This document shows positions 1-7,823 of a stretch of 15,987 nt of DNA, piece by piece. Both the position numbers and the translations under genes were made by a program. The stretch lies in NCBI GenBank assembly GCA_964531295.1, contig CAZHHJ010000041.1:1-15987 (forward strand), read 5' to 3'. How positions within the stretch are numbered: position 1 is the first letter of the stretch; each line of letters begins with the position of its first letter. This stretch comes from JAAYJK01 sp964531295 (lineage in GTDB: Bacteria; Bacillota; Syntrophomonadia; Syntrophomonadales; Syntrophomonadaceae). The notes below the pieces were generated by a model. The model did no database searches and was not told the origin of the DNA. It was given only the letters and a program-made list of their open reading frames with translations.

Positions 1-327
1 TTATTGTGCCTGAGTCCTGATACTGGATGTTTCTATTAACTGCATGGCCAGAAAATCAAGATGAGTCTTTATTTCAGCCACGATGTAGTCAATCTTTTGC
101 CTGTTGGCCTTGTCCATCGAGGTATTACAGTCAATTTCTAGTATGGTCTCATACATCTGCTCCACACCCTTATAGGCATGTTGTTCATTTTCTTCCAAGA
201 GACAATACGCCAGTTCAGTTAAATCCATGTATAATTCCTTTAAATAAATTTTGGGCTGGTATATACTGTCTAGCTGGTTTACCTGTGCCAGTATAGCCCG
301 ATAGCAGTTTATCACCGGGCTGCGCAA
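1..327 (-). CDS. Small helical protein of unknown function (108 aa)
   Basis: I do not recognise this family. The protein is short, has no signal peptide or membrane segment, and reads as mostly alpha-helical and acidic (for example YLKELYMDLTELAYCLLEEN, then a C-terminal helix around KTHLDFLAMQL), so a small cytoplasmic helical bundle is likely. The chosen start is a TTG at 325-327, because a GAGGGGG ribosome site lies about 9 nt upstream; the GTG four codons further in is less well placed. The stop codon TAA is the first three bases of the window. The gene follows cimA in the same direction but is separated by the cimA terminator and about 350 nt, so it is probably its own transcription unit. 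The function is unknown; that it is a real gene is supported by the ribosome site and an uninterrupted frame. Confidence 0.6.
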   Translation of the reverse strand: MRSPVINCYRAILAQVNQLDSIYQPKIYLKELYMDLTELAYCLLEENEQHAYKGVEQMYETILEIDCNTSMDKANRQKIDYIVAEIKTHLDFLAMQLIETSSIRTQAQ

Positions 328-618
328 AACAAATAACCCCCTCGCTAATAGTAGTACAATTACTCACATTCTCACCCATTTTGTCAGAATATATTTTGAC
401 GCTTGTATAAGCTTATTAAACAAACAGTGATTAGTCAATATAAACGGCCTGATTTATTTCCATTATTTTCCGTCACCTTTCTTGTCCAAAACACATCTTC
501 CGATTTTTTTCAGCAAATAATATATTATCTATTCATTTTTCGCCTTTTACTTTCTCCCAATCCTCCTGCTCAGGCTGAATTAATTGGAATTAATATCTCG
601 CCATGGCCACAACCGGCG
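328..618. other. Intergenic region between cimA terminator and the small unknown gene
   Basis: This is AT-rich sequence with no convincing gene. On the minus strand there is a possible sigma-A promoter for the 108-aa gene: CTGACA at 382-387, a 17-nt spacer, then AGTAAT at 359-364. That is 5/6 and 4/6 to consensus, a weak call. A plus-strand frame at 403-699 lacks a ribosome site and runs through the terminator into cimA, so I do not call it. No repeat or RNA gene was seen. Confidence 0.4.
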
Positions 619-668
619 CACATAAAAATAAGCTTCTGTTCCCTGCAAACAGAAGCTTATTTAAGTTT
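619..668 (-). terminator. Rho-independent terminator of the ilv-leu-cimA operon (bidirectional-looking)
   Basis: A perfect 15-bp inverted repeat (626-640 with 648-662, 7-nt loop ccctgca) lies just after the cimA stop codon. Read on the minus strand it is followed by a U run (TTTTTATG), which is the classic intrinsic terminator form. The plus-strand reading is also followed by a T run (aagttttt), so it could stop antisense transcripts too. Confidence 0.9.
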
Positions 669-673
669 TTCTG

Positions 674-2242
674 CTACTTTTTCATCTTTTTCTTCATAAG
701 CTGATAATTAATACTATCTGCCAGGGCCTGCCAGGAAGCTTCTATAATATTTTCTGAAACTCCTACCGTGCTCCATTTTTCACCCCGGTCGCCGGATTCA
801 ATTAAAACCCGTACCCGAGCTGCGGTAGCTTTGCTCCCATCCAATACCCGCACCTTGTAATCGGACAGATGCATATCGTCAATTTCAGGAAAGGCTTCCA
901 TCAATGCTTTCCGCAGTGAATTATCCAGCGCGTTAACCGGTCCATCACCTTCCGCTGCTGTATGTACGGTTTTATCACCAATAGATATCTTAATCATGGC
1001 TTCTGATGTCATTTCGCCATCCCCGTCCTTTTCCAGGATAAGCTTGAGATTCTTTAACTGAAAAAATTCCTCATGCTGCCGAAAGGCTTTTCTCAACAGC
1101 AGTTCCATAGAAGCTTCTGCTCCTTCAAATTGAAAACCCTGGTTTTCCAACTCTTTGATCTCCCTTATAACCTTGCGGGTCTCGGCATCATATTTATTTA
1201 CATCAATATCAAATTCACGGGCTTTATAAAGCAGATTAGAAAGACCGGAGAGTTCAGAGACCAGCACCCGCCGATGATTTCCTACCTCTTCGGGATTAAT
1301 ATGCTCATAAGTAAGCGAGTCCTTTAACATGGCACTAACATGGATGCCGCCCTTATGGGCAAAAGCTCCATGTCCAACATACGGCAAGTTATTGGGATGG
1401 GGCATATTAGCTATTTCACTGATATAACGCGATACTTCGGTCAGCCGTTTTAAATTGCCGGCTGGTAAGGATTTTTTTCGCATTTTCAATTCCAGGGCAG
1501 GTATAACGGTACATAAGTCAACATTACCGCAGCGTTCCCCATAGCCGTTCATGGTGCCCTGTATATGTACACAGCCATGCTGTACTGCCATCAAGGTACT
1601 GGCGGCGGCACAACCCGAGTCATTATGCACATGTACTCCCAGCTGTATAGTATTATGAAGTTTAACCTGTTCTACAATATCTGCCACTTCCCAGGGCATA
1701 GCTCCCCCGTTGGTATCACACAAGACCAGGCAATCTGCTCCAGCTTCAGCTGCAGTTGCCAGTACCTCCAGGGCGTAGTTCCGGTTGTTTTTATAGCCGT
1801 CAAAAAAATGTTCGGCATCAAATATCACTTCCAACCCCTGGTCTTTGAGACAGGAAATGCTGTCTTTGACCATCTTCAGGTTTTCCTCCAGGCTGGTTTC
1901 CAATGCCCTGCTCACATGAAAATCCCATGCTTTGCCGAATATTGCAGCCACCGAAACCCCGCTGGCCAGTACCGCCTTGATGTTGCTATCCTTTTTAACA
2001 CTCAAACCCGGTTTGCGAGTAGAACTAAAGGCCGTAATTTTAGCATGCTGAAACTCCAATTCAGCTGCCTGACGGAAGAATTCCATATCCTTGGGATTAC
2101 TGCCCGGCCAACCTCCTTCGATATATGCAATACCTAAATAGTCCAGCTTTTGAGCTATTTTTAACTTATCATCAATGGTAAACGACAGACCTTCTCCCTG
2201 TGAGCCATCTCTCAGGGTAGTATCATATACCTTTACATCCAA
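674..2242 (-). CDS. cimA: (R)-citramalate synthase
   Basis: CimA condenses pyruvate with acetyl-CoA to give (R)-citramalate, the first step of threonine-independent isoleucine synthesis. The HMG-CoA-lyase-like TIM barrel opens with YDTTLRDGSQGEGLSF (the citramalate-synthase form of the DTTLRDG active-site motif), carries the metal-binding HVHND motif about 200 residues in, and TMNGYGERCGN soon after. The last 140 or so residues form the LeuA-type dimer/allosteric domain (AEGDGPVNALDNSLRKAL), which in this family binds the feedback inhibitor. The start is uncertain. The frame is open to a TTG at 2287 that has no ribosome site. I chose the TTG at 2240-2242, which gives the usual short N-terminus (MDVKVYDTTLRDG, 522 aa) after a weak GGGGAT site. 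The best AAGGAGGG site (2266-2273) instead points to an ATG at 2254-2256 that is out of frame by one base. It is the last gene of the operon; leuB ends at 2300. LeuCD and LeuB upstream can take citramalate on to 2-oxobutyrate. Confidence 0.92.
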   Translation of the reverse strand: MDVKVYDTTLRDGSQGEGLSFTIDDKLKIAQKLDYLGIAYIEGGWPGSNPKDMEFFRQAAELEFQHAKITAFSSTRKPGLSVKKDSNIKAVLASGVSVAAIFGKAWDFHVSRALETSLEENLKMVKDSISCLKDQGLEVIFDAEHFFDGYKNNRNYALEVLATAAEAGADCLVLCDTNGGAMPWEVADIVEQVKLHNTIQLGVHVHNDSGCAAASTLMAVQHGCVHIQGTMNGYGERCGNVDLCTVIPALELKMRKKSLPAGNLKRLTEVSRYISEIANMPHPNNLPYVGHGAFAHKGGIHVSAMLKDSLTYEHINPEEVGNHRRVLVSELSGLSNLLYKAREFDIDVNKYDAETRKVIREIKELENQGFQFEGAEASMELLLRKAFRQHEEFFQLKNLKLILEKDGDGEMTSEAMIKISIGDKTVHTAAEGDGPVNALDNSLRKALMEAFPEIDDMHLSDYKVRVLDGSKATAARVRVLIESGDRGEKWSTVGVSENIIEASWQALADSINYQLMKKKMKK

Positions 2243-2265
2243 TTTAGTATCCCCATCTTTTTGTG

Positions 2266-2273
2266 CCCTCCTT
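2266..2273 (-). promoter_or_regulatory. Strong ribosome-binding site in front of an out-of-frame ATG (cimA)
   Basis: AAGGAGGG on the minus strand is 9 nt before an ATG (2254-2256), the best start signal in the leuB-cimA junction. That ATG is out of frame with cimA and would encode only seven codons ending in TAA at 2233-2235. The likely in-frame TTG start (2240-2242) lies inside this mini-ORF. Either a base was lost in the GGGG run at 2251-2254, or the mini-ORF couples translation to cimA. Confidence 0.6.
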
Positions 2274-2299
2274 ACTCCAATTAGCAATAACCCAATATT

Positions 2300-3403
2300 T
2301 TATAACAGCATGATTTTTTCCACAATAACATCGCCCATTTCTCTGGTGCCCAGAACTTTTATTTCCGGCCTGGAAGAGTCACTGCAGGATAATAAATCCC
2401 CGGTCCGGTATCCTTCTTCCATAACCCTGGTGACCGCCGTTTCTATAATTGCCGCTTCCTTCTCCATATTAAATGAATACCTTAAGAGCATAGCGGCTGA
2501 TAAAATAGTCGCCAGGGGATTAGCTATATTCTGTCCGGCAATATCAGGGGCACTTCCATGAGAAGGTTCGTAAAGCCCTACTTCGCCGCCAATGGAAGCG
2601 CTGGGCAGCATGCCGATGGAACCGGTTAACATGGATGCTTCATCTGTCAATATATCTCCAAACATATTCTCAGTTACAATGACATCAAACTGCCGGGGGT
2701 CCCTTATAAGCTGCATAGAACAATTGTCCACATACATATGTATGGTTTCCACATCAGGATATTCCTTTTCCAGTGCAGTTACAGTTTCCCTCCACAGACG
2801 AGAAGACTCCAGAACATTGGCCTTATCTACCGAGCACAATTTATTTCTTCTTTTTCTGGCCACCTCATAAGCAAAGCGCACGATTCTTTCAATTTCGTAA
2901 CTGGAATAAGAGAGTATATCGGTAGCTTTTTGCCCTCCGTCAGGCGTCTTCTCCCGATATTTATCGCCAAAATATAGCCCCCCGGTCAATTCCCGGATCA
3001 CCATTATATCTACTCCCTGAATAACTTCTTCTTTAATAGTAGAAGCCTGAAGAAGCCCGGGGAAAAGTATACAGGGACGGAGATTGGCAAAAAGAGCCAG
3101 CTCTTTCCTTAAAGGCAGCAAAGCCCCGATCTCAGGCCGCAGGTGTACTGGCAGTTCATCATAAGCCGGTCCGCCTATAGCGCCCAGAAAGACGGCATCT
3201 GAATTTTTACACAGGGCTAAAGTTTCTGCCGGTAGAGGGTGCCCTACTGCATCATAGGCGGCTCCCCCTACCAGAGCTTCTGTAAAATGAAATTCATGAG
3301 CAAACTTCTCTGCTACTGCTTTTAATACCTTAACCGCTTCCGGGACGATCTCGACTCCAATTCCATCCCCCGGAAGTACGGCAATTTTATACTTCAACGT
3401 CAT
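2300..3403 (-). CDS. leuB: 3-isopropylmalate dehydrogenase
   Basis: LeuB is a cytoplasmic NAD-dependent enzyme that oxidises and decarboxylates 3-isopropylmalate to 2-oxoisocaproate. With CimA present it would also convert erythro-3-methylmalate to 2-oxobutyrate. At 367 aa it has the normal family length. It shows LPGDGIG near the N-terminus, arginines of the substrate site (R99, R109, R137 in RELTGGLYFG), K194 in the VDKANVLESSRLW segment, D226 in MYVDN, the metal aspartates D250 and D254 in NMFGDILTDEAS, and the NAD-binding GLYEPSHGSAPDIAG segment near residue 276. The ATG start at 3403 is 3 nt after the leuD stop. The alternative TTG at 3395-3397 has a better spaced GAGG and would give an N-terminus of MKYKIAVLPGDGIG, so the start is open by two codons. 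Downstream, cimA begins within about 60 nt. Confidence 0.95.
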   Translation of the reverse strand: MTLKYKIAVLPGDGIGVEIVPEAVKVLKAVAEKFAHEFHFTEALVGGAAYDAVGHPLPAETLALCKNSDAVFLGAIGGPAYDELPVHLRPEIGALLPLRKELALFANLRPCILFPGLLQASTIKEEVIQGVDIMVIRELTGGLYFGDKYREKTPDGGQKATDILSYSSYEIERIVRFAYEVARKRRNKLCSVDKANVLESSRLWRETVTALEKEYPDVETIHMYVDNCSMQLIRDPRQFDVIVTENMFGDILTDEASMLTGSIGMLPSASIGGEVGLYEPSHGSAPDIAGQNIANPLATILSAAMLLRYSFNMEKEAAIIETAVTRVMEEGYRTGDLLSCSDSSRPEIKVLGTREMGDVIVEKIMLL

Positions 3404-3406
3404 TCC

Positions 3407-3898
3407 TCAAGCTTTCCTTTCTTTAACGAAATTAATCAGCCCGCCCTTGTCCATTATCTGCTGCATAAATTCAGGAAAGGGTAAGGCCTGGTATTCTTCT
3501 GAAGTCCTCAAATTGATTATTTTGCCAGTTGCCAGGTCTACTTCGACCTGATCGCCCTCTTTTATAGCATCCACCGCCTCACTGCATTCAAGTATCGGCA
3601 GTCCGATATTTATACAATTACGGTAGAATATCCGGGCAAAAGATTTGGCAATTACACAGGATACGCCCACGCCTTTTATGGCTATGGGGGCATGTTCCCT
3701 GGAACTGCCACAGCCGAAATTTTTATCTGCAGCAATAATATCGCCGGCCTGTACCTTATCAGGAAACTCGGGGTCGGCATCTTCCATGCAATGCTTGGCC
3801 AATTCCTGAGGATCAAAAGTGTTCAAATATCTGGCCGGAATAATGGCATCAGTATCGATATCGGCTCCGAATTTATGAACTCTGCCTGTAAAAACCAC
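3407..3898 (-). CDS. leuD: 3-isopropylmalate dehydratase small subunit
   Basis: LeuD is the swivelling small subunit of isopropylmalate isomerase; with LeuC it interconverts 2- and 3-isopropylmalate. The 163-aa length is the short form typical of clostridia and archaea, compared with about 200 aa in E. coli. Visible motifs are DTDAIIPARYLNT (substrate-recognition loop), NFGCGSSREHAP at residues 60-71 (the active-site serine/arginine loop) and SFARIFYRNCINIGLP near residue 86. The start is a GTG at 3896-3898 with an AAGGAGG ribosome site 6 nt upstream; that site overlaps the leuC stop codon. The gene lies 11 nt after leuC and 3 nt before leuB. With cimA in the operon, the enzyme probably also isomerises citramalate via citraconate. 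Confidence 0.95.
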   Translation of the reverse strand: MVFTGRVHKFGADIDTDAIIPARYLNTFDPQELAKHCMEDADPEFPDKVQAGDIIAADKNFGCGSSREHAPIAIKGVGVSCVIAKSFARIFYRNCINIGLPILECSEAVDAIKEGDQVEVDLATGKIINLRTSEEYQALPFPEFMQQIMDKGGLINFVKERKA

Positions 3899-3909
3899 AC
3901 TAAACCTCC

Positions 3910-5169
3910 TTATACTTCCCAGGGGGCAGTAATTTTGCCTTTTATGGCACTGGCGGCAGCAACTGCCGGGCTAGCCAAATACACTTCACTCTCCGGGTGC
4001 CCCATCCGGCCCACAAAGTTCCGGTTGGTTGTGGCCAGGGCCTTTTCCCCCTGGGCCAAAATGCCCATGTGCCCGCCCAAACAGGGTCCACAGGTGGGGG
4101 TGCTTACCGCTGCACCAGCTTCAATGAATATTTCAATATATCCCCGGCGCATAGCCTCCAGGTAAATCTGCTGGGTACCCGGAAATATTATGGTTCTGAT
4201 TTCCGGATGAATCTTTTTCCCTTTTAAGATGCGGGCCGCAATTTCCAAATCTTCAATCCTGCCGTTAGTGCAAGAACCTATCACCACCTGGTCCAGGCTT
4301 ATACCGGCGGCCTCGCTGACTGGCCGGGTATTTTCCGGTAGATGGGGGAATGCCACCACTGGCTCCAGGCCAGAAACATCGTATTCTCTTATTTCATAAT
4401 ACACGGCATCTTCATCAGACTTATATAAGGTAAAGGCTCGTTTGGACCGGGTCCTTATATACTCCAGGGTTATAGCATCCGGCTCTATGATGCCGTTTTT
4501 TCCGCCGGCCTCAATAGCCATATTGGCCATCGTAAAGCGGTTATCGATGGACAAGTTCTTGATCACTTCGCCCGTGAACTCCATAGACATATAGCGGGCA
4601 CCCTCAACTCCAATATCGCCGATGGTGTGGAGTATCAAGTCTTTTCCCCCTACCCATTCCGGCAGTTTACCATAATACACAAACTTTATCGCTTCCGGCA
4701 CCTTAAACCATGCTTCTCCGGTTGCCATTCCAGCCGCCATATCAGTCGAACCTACGCCGGTCGCAAATGCTCCCATCGCTCCATAAGTACAGGTGTGGGA
4801 ATCAGCTCCAATAATCAAATCCCCGGGCAAAACCAGTCCTTTTTCCGGCAGCAGGCAATGTTCTATACCCATCTGCCCTATTTCAAAATAATTTTTTATT
4901 CCGTACTGCCCCGCGAAATCCCGCATTATTTTGCATTGTTCCGCAGATTTAATATCTTTATTGGGGGCAAAGTGATCCGGAACCAATACTATTTTTTCCT
5001 GATCAAAGACCTTATCCAAATCCAATTTTTTAAATTCCGATATTGCCACCGGGGCGGTGACATCATTGCCCAGAACTACATCCAGTTTACAGTTTAACAG
5101 TTCTCCCGGCTCCACATAACCTCTTCCAGCATGGGCGGCCAGAATCTTCTGGCTAATAGTCATTCCCAT
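3910..5169 (-). CDS. leuC: 3-isopropylmalate dehydratase large subunit
   Basis: LeuC is the aconitase-family catalytic subunit carrying a [4Fe-4S] cluster. The cluster ligands are visible as C300 (GSCTNGR) and C360/C363 (TPTCGPCLGGH). Other family marks are PDHFAP near residue 65, GADSHTCTYGA near 121 and the C-terminal RNFVGRMGHP. The chosen start is the ATG at 5167-5169, giving MGMTISQKILAAHAGR and 419 aa, because an AAAGGAG site sits 8 nt upstream. The longer frame from 5208 would add 13 residues, overlap leuA and lack a ribosome site. The 419-aa length and the match to the short archaeal/clostridial form fit an enzyme that can accept both isopropylmalate and citramalate. It lies 22 nt after leuA and pairs with leuD immediately downstream. 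Confidence 0.95.
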   Translation of the reverse strand: MGMTISQKILAAHAGRGYVEPGELLNCKLDVVLGNDVTAPVAISEFKKLDLDKVFDQEKIVLVPDHFAPNKDIKSAEQCKIMRDFAGQYGIKNYFEIGQMGIEHCLLPEKGLVLPGDLIIGADSHTCTYGAMGAFATGVGSTDMAAGMATGEAWFKVPEAIKFVYYGKLPEWVGGKDLILHTIGDIGVEGARYMSMEFTGEVIKNLSIDNRFTMANMAIEAGGKNGIIEPDAITLEYIRTRSKRAFTLYKSDEDAVYYEIREYDVSGLEPVVAFPHLPENTRPVSEAAGISLDQVVIGSCTNGRIEDLEIAARILKGKKIHPEIRTIIFPGTQQIYLEAMRRGYIEIFIEAGAAVSTPTCGPCLGGHMGILAQGEKALATTNRNFVGRMGHPESEVYLASPAVAAASAIKGKITAPWEV

Positions 5170-5191
5170 GAGAGCAGCTCCTTTCCAGGGT

Positions 5192-6736
5192 CTATTGTTC
5201 CCCATCACTTGCTAGGCCGCGATGTTGCTCATAATAATATTTATTGATGGCGTTAATGTAAGATTTAACGCTGGCCTCTATGATATCAGTACTCAAACCC
5301 CGGCCATTGTAAACCCCGTCGCCTATTTCGATACGCGAAAGCACTTCCCCCAGAGCGTCTTTGCCCGCCCCAATGGCGTTCAGTTTATACTCCAGCATAT
5401 TGCCGTAAATATCCGTTATCCTATCTACCGCTTTATATCCTGCATCAACCGGGCCATCTCCAGTAGCCGCCGCTTCAAAAGTCATGTTGTCTATCTGCAG
5501 CTTCACCGTGGCAGTAGGTACGAGCGCAGTACCACTGGATACATGCAGGTAAGTGAGGCTGAATCTTTCCGGAATAGTCCACACCCGATCTTTAACCAAA
5601 GCTTCCAGGTCCTCATTGGTAACCTGTTTTTTCTTATCGGCAATCTCTTTAAAGCCGTGAAAAGCCTTATCCAGTTCATCCTCATCCAGTATATAACCCA
5701 GCTCGGCCATGTGATCCTTAAAAGCATGCCGTCCTGAATGTTTTCCCAAGACCAAATTACTCTGGCTTATACCTATCAACTCGGGACTCATAATTTCATA
5801 GGTAGAACGTTCTTTCAATACTCCATCTTGATGTATCCCAGATTCATGAAGAAAGGCGTTTTTGCCTATTATGGCTTTATTGGGCTGAACGCTCATCCCG
5901 GTTAGTGCGCTCACCAGGCGGCTGGTGCGATAAATTTCTCCATAGTTGATATTGATCTCTTTTTGGTAAAACGCCTGGCGAGTATAAAGGGCCATTACTA
6001 TTTCTTCCAGGGACGCATTACCTGCCCTTTCCCCGATACCATTAACCGCGCACTCCACTTGCCGGGCACCGTTTATTATCCCGGCCAGCGAATTGGCCAC
6101 CGCCATACCCAGGTCATCGTGGCAGTGCACACTGATAATCGCTTTATCTACATTGGAAACCTTACTCATAATAGTCTTAATAAAAGCTCCAAACTCCTCT
6201 GGCACCCCATAACCTACCGTATCAGGCAGATTCACAGTAGTAGCCCCGGCTTCTATAACCTTTTCCACCACCAGGGCCAGATAATCAGGATCGCTGCGGG
6301 AGGCATCTTCAGCCGAGAACTCAACATCATTGCAATATCTTTTGGCGTATTTTACTGCTTCTACTGCCTGCACCAGGGCTTCATCCCGGGATTTACGCAG
6401 CTTGTATTTAAGATGTATAGGTGATGTAGCCAAAAACGTGTGTATCCTGGGGTTCTCTGCTCCTTTAAGAGCTTCCCAGGTCCTGTCTATGTCAATTCGA
6501 TTGGCCCGGCATAAACCGGCGATAACCGCTCCCTTTACATTATTGGCTATTCTTTTTACCGCTTGGAAGTCGCCAGGAGAAGAAACGGGAAATCCAGCTT
6601 CGATAATATCTACTCCTAGGCGGGCGAGCTGCATAGCTATTTCAAGTTTTTCCTCTTCATTTAAGCTTACTCCAGGAGATTGCTCGCCATCCCGCAGCGT
6701 AGTATCGAAAAGATATACCCTATTCTTATCTTCCAT
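5192..6736 (-). CDS. leuA: 2-isopropylmalate synthase
   Basis: LeuA condenses acetyl-CoA with 2-oxoisovalerate, the committed step to leucine. The 514-aa protein has the barrel motif DTTLRDGEQSPG (residues 11-22), the metal ligands H204 and H206 in VHCHDD, NGIGERAGNA near 232 and LHESGIHQDG near 296. The C-terminal LeuA dimer domain (about residues 385-500, with AATGDGPVDAGYKAVD) is where this family binds leucine for feedback inhibition, so control is expected at both RNA and enzyme level. The ATG start has an AGGAGG site 8 nt upstream. The ilvC stop codon (TAG) forms part of that site, and the gap to ilvC is 12 nt. It is clearly distinct from CimA in the same operon: SPG rather than QGEG after the DTTLRDG motif. 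Confidence 0.96.
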   Translation of the reverse strand: MEDKNRVYLFDTTLRDGEQSPGVSLNEEEKLEIAMQLARLGVDIIEAGFPVSSPGDFQAVKRIANNVKGAVIAGLCRANRIDIDRTWEALKGAENPRIHTFLATSPIHLKYKLRKSRDEALVQAVEAVKYAKRYCNDVEFSAEDASRSDPDYLALVVEKVIEAGATTVNLPDTVGYGVPEEFGAFIKTIMSKVSNVDKAIISVHCHDDLGMAVANSLAGIINGARQVECAVNGIGERAGNASLEEIVMALYTRQAFYQKEININYGEIYRTSRLVSALTGMSVQPNKAIIGKNAFLHESGIHQDGVLKERSTYEIMSPELIGISQSNLVLGKHSGRHAFKDHMAELGYILDEDELDKAFHGFKEIADKKKQVTNEDLEALVKDRVWTIPERFSLTYLHVSSGTALVPTATVKLQIDNMTFEAAATGDGPVDAGYKAVDRITDIYGNMLEYKLNAIGAGKDALGEVLSRIEIGDGVYNGRGLSTDIIEASVKSYINAINKYYYEQHRGLASDGEQ

Positions 6737-6748
6737 ATAATAATCCTC

Positions 6749-7762
6749 CTATTTGCTCTCCTTTAGCCAGGGCATCATAGCTCTTAAATCAGCTCCTACT
6801 TCTTCAATCAAGTGTTCTTGGTTCAGTCTTCTGAGCGCATTAAACTGCGGCCGGCCTACTTGGTTTTCCAGCAGCCAATCTTTAGCAAATTTGCCCTCCT
6901 GGATTTCTTTCAAAGCCTCATACATCGCATATCTGCTCTCTTCCCCTATAATCTGCGGCCCTTTGATGTAATCTCCCCATTCCGCAGTATCACTGATGGA
7001 ATATCTCATATAACCCATGCCGCCTTCATACATCAGGTCAACAATAAGTTTAAGTTCATGCATACACTCAAAATAAGCTATTTCCGGCTGGTAGCCCGCT
7101 TCCACCAGTGTCTCGAAACCTGCTTTAACCAGTTCTGTTACCCCGCCGCAGAGTACACATTGTTCACCAAAGAGGTCGGTTTCCGTCTCTTCCTGGAAGC
7201 TGGTCTCGATTACTCCTGCTCGGGTGCAGCCAATGCCGCAGGCATAAGCCAGAGCCAGATCCTTGGTCTGGCCGCTGTAGTCCTGCTCTATTGCTACCAA
7301 TGCAGGCACTCCTGCTCCTTTGACATACATGCGCCTAACCAGGTGTCCCGGGCTTTTGGGAGCTATCATGAACACATCCACAAAGGGCGGGGGGACAATC
7401 TGCCCGAAATGGATATTAAACCCATGAGAAAAGCCCAGGGCGTTACCTTCCTGCAAATAGGGCTTGATTTCGTCATTATATACTTGGGCCTGGGTTTGAT
7501 CAGGCAGCAATATCTGAATTATATCCGCTGCCTGTGCTGCTTCAGCCACGGTCATGGGTTTGATCCCGGCTGCAATTACCTTGTCCCATTCCTTCTGGGT
7601 AGCTTCATCGAACGGTTTCCTAATACCAACAATTACCTGGACTCCACTCTCGTGAAGATTCTGAGCCTGGGCGTGTCCCTGGGAACCAAAACCCATTACT
7701 GCTATAGTTTTGCCTTTCAGCAGATCTAGATTAGCATCCGCATCATAATACATTTTAGTCAT
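6749..7762 (-). CDS. ilvC: Ketol-acid reductoisomerase (class I)
   Basis: IlvC isomerises and reduces acetolactate or acetohydroxybutyrate to the dihydroxy acids of valine and isoleucine. The 337-aa length fits class I. The Rossmann motif GFGSQGHAQAQNL is at 24-36, H113 sits in FSHGF, metal ligands are D196 and E200 (DLFGE) with E232 and E236 (ECMHE), and SISDTAEWGDY lies near 255. I start at the ATG 7760-7762, which is 9 nt after GGAGG; the ATG three codons upstream overlaps the ribosome site itself. One oddity is the cofactor loop after the second strand, RKPFDEATQKEWDK (about 49-62). It is longer and more acidic than the usual RKGSxSW form, which raises the question of NADH versus NADPH preference. 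The gene follows ilvN after 61 nt and precedes leuA by 12 nt. Confidence 0.96.
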   Translation of the reverse strand: MTKMYYDADANLDLLKGKTIAVMGFGSQGHAQAQNLHESGVQVIVGIRKPFDEATQKEWDKVIAAGIKPMTVAEAAQAADIIQILLPDQTQAQVYNDEIKPYLQEGNALGFSHGFNIHFGQIVPPPFVDVFMIAPKSPGHLVRRMYVKGAGVPALVAIEQDYSGQTKDLALAYACGIGCTRAGVIETSFQEETETDLFGEQCVLCGGVTELVKAGFETLVEAGYQPEIAYFECMHELKLIVDLMYEGGMGYMRYSISDTAEWGDYIKGPQIIGEESRYAMYEALKEIQEGKFAKDWLLENQVGRPQFNALRRLNQEHLIEEVGADLRAMMPWLKESK

Positions 7763-7802
7763 TAATACCATCCTCCAATTTTATTTTGTTTTAAATACAT
7801 AA

Positions 7803-7816
7803 CGGGATTTCTCCCG
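7803..7816 (-). other. Small GNRA-capped hairpin in the ilvN-ilvC spacer
   Basis: A perfect 5-bp stem with a GAAA loop (CGGGA-GAAA-TCCCG on the minus strand) lies just after the ilvN stop codon. There is no U run, so it is not a terminator. It may protect or mark a processing point in the long mRNA; this is an inference from structure alone. Confidence 0.4.
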
Positions 7817-7823
7817 ATTCTAC

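Noticed and set aside
403..699. Plus-strand 98-aa frame after the cimA terminator
   Set aside because: TTG start without a ribosome site, low-complexity AT-driven composition, and it runs through the terminator hairpin into the end of cimA.
1565..2137. Plus-strand 190-aa frame
   Set aside because: Antisense to cimA, no start signal and no family resemblance.
6812..7729. Plus-strand 305-aa frame
   Set aside because: Exactly antisense to ilvC, no ribosome site, no recognisable protein motif; it is a shadow of the codon use of ilvC.
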